Below are positions 27,178 to 33,526 of a stretch of 50,643 bases of DNA, piece by piece (within the stretch, counting starts at the first letter, position 1; the number at the start of each line of letters is the position of its first letter). A program made the translations under genes and the position numbers. The notes under the pieces are model-generated. The model saw only the letters and a list, made by a program, of their open reading frames with translations, made no database searches and had not been told where the DNA came from. Source of the stretch: Clostridia bacterium (GTDB lineage: Bacteria; Bacillota; DSM-521; Neomoorellales; SLTJ01); the NCBI GenBank assembly GCA_004347685.1, contig SLTJ01000022.1:1-50643 (forward strand), in the 5' to 3' direction.

Positions 27178-27783
27178 ATGACTGCACGTTTAATAGTTGG
27201 TATGTCGGGAGCTACGGGTTCCATTTATGGTATCCGCCTGCTGGAGGTGCTCCGCGACCTTGGTGTTGAAACCCACCTGGTGATGAGCCGGTCGGCGGAG
27301 AAGAATATAAGCCTGGAGACAAAATGGCGGGTGGAGGACGTCAGGGCTCTGGCTACGGTTGTCTATCCTTTTGAGGACATCGCGGCGGCCATTTCCAGCG
27401 GTTCTTTCTTGACTTGCGGCATGGTGGTTGCTCCGTGCTCTATCCGAACCCTGTCAGGCATAGCCAATTCTTACAACGAGAACCTGCTGGTACGGGCGGC
27501 TGATGTGACTTTGAAGGAACGGCGCCGCCTAGTACTTCTGGTCCGAGAAACCCCGCTGCATACCGGGCACCTGCGCCTGATGACTGAGGTGACGGAAATA
27601 GGCGGCATAATTCTGCCTCCCATGCCGGCTTTCTACCACCACCCACAGACCATAGACGACATCATCAACCAGACGGTAGGCAAAGCTCTGGACATGTTTG
27701 GCATCGAGCACCACCTTTTCTGCCGCTGGAGCGGTGGGGAGGCAGCAGCCGGAGTTGTCCAGGGGCCGGCTGGTGAAAGGTAG
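27178..27783 (+). CDS. ubiX: UbiX-type flavin prenyltransferase
   Basis: 201 residues from the ATG after AAGGAGATAGGGTGACA; an in-frame upstream start lies in the ghost ferredoxin and is rejected. It has the UbiX signature IVGMSGATGSIYGIRLLEVL near residues 6-25, MVVAPCSIRTLSGIANSYNE (81-101 region, with the Ser/Cys of the flavin pocket) and RRLVLLVRETPLHTGHLRLM (near residues 120-139). It joins a dimethylallyl group to FMN to give the prenylated flavin that UbiD enzymes need. Its presence among three UbiD genes makes the cluster self-sufficient for cofactor. The C-terminal ~20 residues after HHLFCRW are an extension of low complexity. Confidence 0.92.
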   Translation: MTARLIVGMSGATGSIYGIRLLEVLRDLGVETHLVMSRSAEKNISLETKWRVEDVRALATVVYPFEDIAAAISSGSFLTCGMVVAPCSIRTLSGIANSYNENLLVRAADVTLKERRRLVLLVRETPLHTGHLRLMTEVTEIGGIILPPMPAFYHHPQTIDDIINQTVGKALDMFGIEHHLFCRWSGGEAAAGVVQGPAGER

Positions 27784-27946
27784 GGGGAGGTAGCCTTTCT
27801 GGGTCTCCAGTGCCATGCGTAAACCCGTGCTTCGCACTGGTGGGTAATGAGACGACTGCAGCGACATCCCGAGCCATATTCTATCAAGATCACTGCTAGT
27901 ACGAGCGCTGCCGGGGGCTGGGATGATGGGATTGGAGGGTGAAGAG
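27784..27946. other. Spacer between ubiX and the zinc-ribbon gene
   Basis: About 160 bases with no supported gene. A ribosome site (GGAGGGTGAAGAG) at its end serves the next gene. Confidence 0.4.
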
Positions 27947-28144
27947 ATGCCTATTTACGAGTATAAATGTAGCCAAGGACACCGGTTTGAAGCTGTGAGA
28001 CCGCACGCCGGTTCGCAAAAGCATAGTTGCCCACAGTGCGGGGCAGAGGCGCAGAGGTTACCGTCACTCTTTAGTTATCCGAGAGGCCGGGGCATTTACC
28101 TGTTCGACAGAAGAACAGGGCGCGATCTTCTTCACGATGATTGA
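27947..28144 (+). CDS. FmdB family zinc-ribbon protein
   Basis: A 65-residue protein starting MPIYEYKCSQGHRFEAV. The metal site is formed by C and H of YKCSQGH and the CPQCG pair, the normal FmdB/CxxC zinc-ribbon arrangement. Such small proteins are often found beside molybdenum/tungsten or amide-handling enzymes and are thought to be regulatory or structural. The stop overlaps the region upstream of the next UbiD start, suggesting translational coupling. An ATG 24 bases further upstream has no equally good site. Confidence 0.8.
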   Translation: MPIYEYKCSQGHRFEAVRPHAGSQKHSCPQCGAEAQRLPSLFSYPRGRGIYLFDRRTGRDLLHDD

Positions 28145-28176
28145 CGCGCCCTCTGAGAAGAAAGAAGGGAACTTAT

Positions 28177-29538
28177 GTGGACATGCGCGCGTATCTCGAT
28201 CTCCTCCAGGACGCCGGGGAGATCATGGTCATAGAGGACGAACTGGACCCCGTGTACGAAGCGTCCGCGGTATTGGGCACCAGGGAAGTGCAGATGGGCC
28301 CGGCAGTACTTTTTCGGAATCTAAAGGGATATCCGGGCTGGGAAGTGCTGGGCAATCTATTCGGCAGCAGGAGGAGGGTAGCCCTCTACCTGGGAGTACA
28401 TGAGGATGAAGCAGAAGCGGCATTTGTCAGGAGACAGCAAGAGTTAAAGCCGCCGGTGCGCGTGAAGGACGGTCCGTGTAAGGAAGTGAGGGTAAGGGAG
28501 CCCATTGACCTGTTGCGGGAGTTGCCGATCCTGACCTTCAGCGAGGGCGATGTGGCTCCGTACATTACCGCAGGGATCATGGTTTCTCACGACCCGCACA
28601 CCGAGGAGAGAGGGGTGAGCGTTCACCGGCTGAGAGTAGCCGGGCCTAACCGTCTGGGCACCATGTTGATGAACCCGCCGCTAAATCTTTTTATGCAAAA
28701 GGCGGAGAAGGCAGGTACACCACTGGAGGTAGCAATTTGCATTGGTCCGGAACCGGCCGTGCTCCTGGCTACCCTTACCAGGTGGACGCCCGGGATTGAC
28801 AAGTACGAAATTGCCGGCGGCATTGCCGGCAGTTCCCTAGAGGTAGTGCGCTGCGAGACGGTCAATATTGAGGTTCCTGCTGCCAGCGAGGTGGTGATTG
28901 AAGGCCGCATCTTGCCGAATGTTAGGGAGCCGGACGGGCCCTTTGGCGAACACAGCGGCTGTTATGTTGTATCTAACGAGGGTCGTATTGTGGAGGTAAC
29001 TGCCATAACACGCCGCCAGCACCCCATCTATCAGGTGATCAAGCCGTGGACGACCGAGCTCGATCTCTTGATGGCCCTTGGTCAGGGGAACAGCACCCTG
29101 CGCCGTCTGAAGGAGGTTGTGCCGGAGGTCGAGGCCATCCACGTAGTTCCCCTTAGTTCCATGCTGGCTGCGGTGATAAAGCTGTCTTCTACCAGCAGGG
29201 CCAGAGTGCGAAAGGCTATCCTTACCTGCCTGGCCATTGACCCGCGGATAAAGCAAGTGGTGGCTGTAGACGATGACATAGATATTACCAACCCGTATGA
29301 GGTGGCCTGGGCAATGGTCACAAGGTTTCAGGCTGACAGGGATGTGGTAATCCTAAGGGACACTGAGGGTACTCCGCTGGATCCTTCTCGTAAAGCAGGG
29401 AATCTAACCTCCAAGATAGGTTTTGACGCCACTTCGGCAGACATGGAAGGAAACTTTAAGAAAATCTCTCCTCCTGCGACTGCCGTAATCAGGGCGCAGG
29501 AGGTCGTTGGCCAATACTTGAGGCGTTATAGCTCGTAA
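28177..29538 (+). CDS. UbiD-family decarboxylase/carboxylase, copy 3
   Basis: About 453 residues from GTG (an ATG two codons later is the alternative; AAGGGA lies 6 and 12 bases upstream of them). UbiD segments: RAYLDLLQDAGEIMVIEDEL at the start, KDGPCKEVRVREPIDLLREL near residue 97, ICIGPEPAVLLATLTRWTPG near residue 188, and the acidic loop EPDGPFGEHSGCYV near residue 250, with Asp as first acid. The metal-site region (SVHRLRVAGPNRLGTML) differs from copies 1 and 2, so this is a distinct subfamily. It probably acts on a different aromatic acid or in the opposite direction. It lies between the zinc-ribbon gene and the AOR module. Confidence 0.85.
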   Translation: MDMRAYLDLLQDAGEIMVIEDELDPVYEASAVLGTREVQMGPAVLFRNLKGYPGWEVLGNLFGSRRRVALYLGVHEDEAEAAFVRRQQELKPPVRVKDGPCKEVRVREPIDLLRELPILTFSEGDVAPYITAGIMVSHDPHTEERGVSVHRLRVAGPNRLGTMLMNPPLNLFMQKAEKAGTPLEVAICIGPEPAVLLATLTRWTPGIDKYEIAGGIAGSSLEVVRCETVNIEVPAASEVVIEGRILPNVREPDGPFGEHSGCYVVSNEGRIVEVTAITRRQHPIYQVIKPWTTELDLLMALGQGNSTLRRLKEVVPEVEAIHVVPLSSMLAAVIKLSSTSRARVRKAILTCLAIDPRIKQVVAVDDDIDITNPYEVAWAMVTRFQADRDVVILRDTEGTPLDPSRKAGNLTSKIGFDATSADMEGNFKKISPPATAVIRAQEVVGQYLRRYSS

Positions 29539-29605
29539 TGTGCTTGACCGGCTTTTCTGGAGCAGGTGCATCTTGCGTGCAAGGCACTAGAAAGGAGGAA
29601 GGTTT

Positions 29606-31498
29606 ATGCCTTTGTCGAGGCAATTGCTGTTCGTAGACTTAAGCAGCGGCAACAGCCAAAGCGTCCCCATTCCGCTGGAGGTACGGCAAGGCTTTCTCGG
29701 CGGCCGTGGTTTGAATATGCTGCTTCTCTACAGGCTGGGTCTGCGCTGTCACGATCCCTTTTCTTCTGACAACCCGCTTATTTTCGGCGCCGGCTTGCTT
29801 ACCGGTGTGCTGGGCGGGCGATTAAACATATCGGCCAGGTCGCCGGAATCCGGATTGTTGGGAGATTCCAATGTTGGCGGAGATTTTGGGGCCGAGTTGG
29901 CGGCCACAGGCTATAGCCATCTGGTGATAGTCGGAAGGAGTGACAGGCCAGTATATCTTATCGTTACCGAGGACGGTGTTGAGATACGCGACGCCGGGTA
30001 TTTATGGGGACGTGACACCCTGGAAACCCAAAGAATGATCCGGCGAGAGCTGACCGACCCGGAAGTAAGGGTAGCGTGCATCGGGCCGGCAGGGGAGAAC
30101 CTGGTACGGTTTGCCGGAGTTGTCACCGGGCAAAAGAATATTGCCGGCCGCACGGGCATGGGGGCGGTTATGGGCAGCAAGAACTTGAAAGCCGTGGCGG
30201 TCAAGGGTAGCAGGGGTTTTAGGATTAGCGACCCGGACGGGTACCTAGAGGCCGTCAAGGACGTGGTGGGCCAGGTGAGTTCTACCCGTTGGGGTCAAGC
30301 TCTAGGCAAGATGGGCACACCCCTTCTCCTCCACTATTCCAACGCCATGGGGTTTCTTAGTGTACGCTATCACCAGAGGACCACCCTGGGAGAGCAAGGG
30401 CGCCTCCTGGAACCTTCTGCCCTGGAGGAATTCAGTACCGGGATGCTTGCCTGCTATGGTTGCCCGGTTCATTGCCGTCACCGGTACGCGATAGATGCCG
30501 GTAGCCGGTATGCGGGTGCTGCAGGCGAAGGTCCTGAATACGCATCAGTGGCTTCCCTGGGGAGTCACGTTGGCAATTTAAACATCGAGGCTGTAATCTA
30601 TATGGCCCAGTTATGTAACCGTTACGGTCTAGATACGATTTCTACAGGAAACTATCTTGCCTGGGCTATGGATCTTTACGAGCGGGGAATTCTGACCAGC
30701 GCCGATACTAGCGTCCCTCTGGAGTGGGGCAACGAGGATAGCCTTATACAAATGCTGCATATGATCGCCAATCGCAGGGGATTTGGTAACGTGTTGGCCG
30801 AAGGCTCCCGGGCGGCTGCCGAGCTCGGACCTGAGGCGGCGAAACATCTCCTTCAGATTAAAGGGTTATCCATGGAGCTGACTGATGAGCGGCCGGTGAA
30901 ATCCTTTGCCCTTGGGCTGGCGACAGCCACCCGGGGGTGTTGCCACATGCGCAGCCGGCCTTCGGTTGACGTTACCAACCTGCCCCGGAACATTTTGGCC
31001 GGTCTCTATGGCGGGGACGTAGGCCGTGATTACACCGAGTATGAAGGAAAGGGGCGAATGGTGTGGTGGCACGAGCTTTTCCACGCTGTTACAGATGCCA
31101 TAGGCTATTGCCGCTTCCTTTCCATATTTAGCAGTATACATGCTGTCGGTTACCAAGAGTACGCTAAACTGATTCACAGAGCTACCGGCCTGGAACTGGA
31201 CGCGGGAGAGCTTCAGGAGATTGGAGAGCGTATCTACACTACTGAGAGAATGTTTCTTACTCAACAGGGCATTTCTCGTAAGGACGATACGCTGCCAGAT
31301 TTGTACTTTGATGTGCCCGTACCGGCTGGCCCGTCCCGGGGAAAACTCATCTCTCGAACACGATTTCAGGAGATGCTGGATGAGTATTACGGGCTCCACG
31401 GCTGGAACGAAGACGGAATTCCTCGCCCTGAAACTGTATCTAGGCTGAGGCTTGAGGAATTTCTTGGGGGTGGGTGGCTTGCGTATCCGGGTAGCTAG
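29606..31498 (+). CDS. Aldehyde:ferredoxin oxidoreductase family tungsten/molybdenum enzyme
   Basis: A 630-residue protein of the AOR family. The N-terminal domain shows FLGGRGLNMLLLYRLGL near residues 29-45 and ISARSPESGLLGDSNVGGDF near 75-94. The pterin-binding region is near 170-200 (GRTGMGAVMGSKNLKAVAVK). Cysteines for the [4Fe-4S] cluster lie at CYGCPVHC near residue 285, and the fourth near DAIGYCRF (about residue 496). The usual reaction is oxidation of an aldehyde to the acid with ferredoxin as acceptor, or the reverse. A ferredoxin and a MoaD-like gene follow with overlaps. It could act on an aromatic aldehyde. It could also be related to BamB, the AOR-type subunit of class II benzoyl-CoA reductase, which I cannot separate by eye. 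Its RBS AAAGGAGG is ideal. Confidence 0.85.
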   Translation: MPLSRQLLFVDLSSGNSQSVPIPLEVRQGFLGGRGLNMLLLYRLGLRCHDPFSSDNPLIFGAGLLTGVLGGRLNISARSPESGLLGDSNVGGDFGAELAATGYSHLVIVGRSDRPVYLIVTEDGVEIRDAGYLWGRDTLETQRMIRRELTDPEVRVACIGPAGENLVRFAGVVTGQKNIAGRTGMGAVMGSKNLKAVAVKGSRGFRISDPDGYLEAVKDVVGQVSSTRWGQALGKMGTPLLLHYSNAMGFLSVRYHQRTTLGEQGRLLEPSALEEFSTGMLACYGCPVHCRHRYAIDAGSRYAGAAGEGPEYASVASLGSHVGNLNIEAVIYMAQLCNRYGLDTISTGNYLAWAMDLYERGILTSADTSVPLEWGNEDSLIQMLHMIANRRGFGNVLAEGSRAAAELGPEAAKHLLQIKGLSMELTDERPVKSFALGLATATRGCCHMRSRPSVDVTNLPRNILAGLYGGDVGRDYTEYEGKGRMVWWHELFHAVTDAIGYCRFLSIFSSIHAVGYQEYAKLIHRATGLELDAGELQEIGERIYTTERMFLTQQGISRKDDTLPDLYFDVPVPAGPSRGKLISRTRFQEMLDEYYGLHGWNEDGIPRPETVSRLRLEEFLGGGWLAYPGS

Positions 31499-31892
31499 CA
31501 GCGAGGTTTGTTCAGGTTGCCGCCTATGCGAGATAGTCTGTTCCCTGTACCATCTGGGCGAAGTAAACCCAAGGCTGGCGGCCATCCACGTAGTCAAGGA
31601 CGACCTGGGGACGAGCATGAATAATCCGCGGGTTTGCTTGCAGTGCAAGGATAAAACCTGTCTGAAGGGTGAAGAAGTGGACGAAAAGGCGGAGATGAGC
31701 GCCTTTATCTGGCCGGTTGGACGGGCGCAAAAATGTCCGTACGGGGCCCTGCATGTACATAACGGTCAGGCGTATCACTGTGACCTTTGTGGCGGGGACC
31801 CGCGTTGTGTACAGGTTTGCACTACCGGTGCGATAGCCGTGGCAGGTAAGGAGGACGGCCATGGGAAAGTCAGGGAACGAGAAGGTAGTTAA
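31470..31892 (+). CDS. Ferredoxin-like electron-transfer protein of the AOR module
   Basis: About 140 residues. Cysteine clusters are VCSGCRLCEIVC near residue 14, CLQCKDKTC near residue 54, CPYGALHVHNGQ, and CDLCGGDPRCVQVC near residue 103, enough for three or four [4Fe-4S] clusters as in AOR small subunits and HycB-type proteins. The start is uncertain (TTG 31464, GTG 31470 or TTG 31479) and lies inside the AOR gene, so translation is coupled. It is the likely redox partner of the preceding AOR. A decayed copy of the same gene lies at 27050-27175. Confidence 0.82.
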   Translation: MGGLRIRVASSEVCSGCRLCEIVCSLYHLGEVNPRLAAIHVVKDDLGTSMNNPRVCLQCKDKTCLKGEEVDEKAEMSAFIWPVGRAQKCPYGALHVHNGQAYHCDLCGGDPRCVQVCTTGAIAVAGKEDGHGKVREREGS

Positions 31893-32148
31893 GGTACATT
31901 TGCCTGGTCACCTGGCCGGTCTGGCCGGTGACCGGAGGGTGGTCGCCGGTCACGGCGATACGGTGGAAGAGGTGCTGGCCAGCGTGCGGGAGCAGTTTCC
32001 CGGGCTGAGTGAAGCCCTTGGCGGTGCTGGTATGGCCTCTTTTAGTATTTACATTAACGATGCCGCGGTCGAAGCGCGTGAGGGCCTGCGGACCAAAGTA
32101 CGGGACGGGGACGACATCTACTTGGTAGTACCTTTGGCAGGAGGATAA
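31861..32148 (+). CDS. MoaD/ThiS-like small sulfur carrier
   Basis: A 95-residue ubiquitin-fold protein ending in the required Gly-Gly (VVPLAGG). It overlaps the ferredoxin gene by 32 bases and has a strong site (AAGGAGG). MoaD-like proteins donate sulfur for the dithiolene of molybdopterin/tungstopterin. AOR operons, including the benzaldehyde-oxidising AOR of Aromatoleum, often carry such a gene. The C-terminal pattern DDIYLVVPLAGG is typical. Confidence 0.85.
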   Translation: MGKSGNEKVVKVHLPGHLAGLAGDRRVVAGHGDTVEEVLASVREQFPGLSEALGGAGMASFSIYINDAAVEAREGLRTKVRDGDDIYLVVPLAGG

Positions 32149-32180
32149 CAGACTTGCACGTTAGCGGGCGGAGTCGGGGC

Positions 32181-32273
32181 TTGGCGTGCATGCATATAGT
32201 CCCCTACTTCTCGGCGAGCGCAGCAGCGAGCTCGCTATCCGCCGTTTGGCGTGTATGCATATGAATCCCCTAC
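32181..32273 (+). repeat. Two ~28-base direct repeats upstream of the glycosyltransferase
   Basis: TTGGCGTGCATGCATATAG-TCCCCTAC at 32181-32207 and TTGGCGTGTATGCATATGAA-TCCCCTAC at 32246-32273 differ at only a few bases. Each holds an ATGCAT palindrome. They lie between the AOR module and the GT4 gene and could be binding sites or a short tandem duplication. Confidence 0.6.
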
Positions 32274-32318
32274 CCTTGGACAGGCTATACATGGATGGCA
32301 ATGGAAAGGGTAGGGGAT
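32265..32318 (+). promoter_or_regulatory. Inverted repeat covering the glycosyltransferase ribosome site
   Basis: ATCCCCTACCCTT (32265-32277) and AAGGGTAGGGGAT (32306-32318) are perfect 13-base complements around a 28-base loop. The second arm contains the purine-rich ribosome site of the GTG start at 32321, so folding would hide it. This could give translational control of the downstream gene, or mark an old element end. Confidence 0.6.
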
Positions 32319-32320
32319 AG

Positions 32321-33526
32321 GTGGCCAGGCGCAGGGTTTTGTTGTTGGTGAGACCGGCAGTTGGGGGGATAGCCACCCACGTGCTCTCCTTGGCTCTGGG
32401 ACTTGACCGGCAGGAGTTTTCTCCGGTGCTGGTGGCTCCGGAGGGATACGGGGTTTTGGAAAGAGCCAGGGAGCAGGGCCTCGCAAGTTATGGGGTACGG
32501 TTTGGTGACGGCCTTAACCCCTGGCAGGACCGCAAAGCCGTGGCGCGGATCAGGGAAATTGCTGTCCGGGAAGGAACCGGGCTGGTGCACAGCCACGGGC
32601 TGAAGGCTGACCTGCTGGCCAGCCTGGCCACCAGGACCGGGACGATTAAGCATATTGCCACTGTGCATACTTTTCCGGTGCGCCGGGCCGGGCTGACCGG
32701 GTTTGCTTCCCGGTTTTTGACCCGATATGTATCCGGTCGCGTTGGCCATTATATCGCGGTTTCCCAGGCCCTGGCCGCTGAACTGACCGGCAGGTATGGC
32801 GTGGACCCGGAAAAGGTATCGGTCGTCCCTAACGGCCTGGCGCGGGAAAAGCTGGAGGACTATTCCCGCCAGAAATTGGTGCGGCCTGATCCGGCCATGG
32901 ACGGACCGGTAATCGGGAGCGTGGGCCGGCTGGTTCTGGAAAAGGGGATGGAGGACTTTATCCGGGCGGCCCGGCTCCTTCGTGGGGAGTTTCCCCAAGC
33001 CAGGTTTTGGATTGTGGGTGACGGTCCGCTCAGAGCCAGGCTGCAGGCTCTGGTCAGTCGCCTGGGGCTGGAGGGTAAGGTCTCGTTGCTGGGCTATCAG
33101 GCGGAAGTAGCTCCCTGGCTGGCAGCCATGGATGTATTTGTTACCTGCCCGGTAAGCGAGGGCTTTTCCCTGGTCACTTTAGAGGCCATGGCCAGCGGCA
33201 AGCCGGTGGTGGCTACTGCCACCGGTGGCCTGCCGGAACTGATCCGCTCCGGGGTAAACGGCTTGCTGGTTCCGGTCCGGGATCCGGCAGCCTTGGCCCG
33301 GGCCGTGTCCCTCCTACTCAGGCGGCCGGACGTGGCCAGCGAATTGGCCGTCAAGGCCAGGCAGCATGTATGCCAGCGGTACACGGCCGAGAGCATGGCC
33401 AAGCAGACCCAGGCGGTTTATGAACGGGTCCTGCGGCAGGATTCTTCTGGAGGAGGGCTTGTGGGTTTTGGGGTTTGCGCTCCGAGCAGGACGGCATCAA
33501 GCTGGGGGGGTGAAGATAGAGCTTGA
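32321..33526 (+). CDS. Glycosyltransferase family 4
   Basis: A 401-residue GT-B glycosyltransferase. The N-terminal Rossmann segment RVLLLVRPAVGGIATHVLSL is typical of GT4. The C-terminal nucleotide-sugar site shows VGRLVLEKGMEDFIRAARLL near residue 207 and PVSEGFSLVTLEAMASGKPV near residue 282 (the E-x7-E motif). It transfers a sugar to a lipid or polysaccharide acceptor on the cytoplasmic side; the acceptor is unknown. The start is GTG. It overlaps the next gene by four bases (TTGA), so the two form an operon. Confidence 0.88.
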   Translation: MARRRVLLLVRPAVGGIATHVLSLALGLDRQEFSPVLVAPEGYGVLERAREQGLASYGVRFGDGLNPWQDRKAVARIREIAVREGTGLVHSHGLKADLLASLATRTGTIKHIATVHTFPVRRAGLTGFASRFLTRYVSGRVGHYIAVSQALAAELTGRYGVDPEKVSVVPNGLAREKLEDYSRQKLVRPDPAMDGPVIGSVGRLVLEKGMEDFIRAARLLRGEFPQARFWIVGDGPLRARLQALVSRLGLEGKVSLLGYQAEVAPWLAAMDVFVTCPVSEGFSLVTLEAMASGKPVVATATGGLPELIRSGVNGLLVPVRDPAALARAVSLLLRRPDVASELAVKARQHVCQRYTAESMAKQTQAVYERVLRQDSSGGGLVGFGVCAPSRTASSWGGEDRA

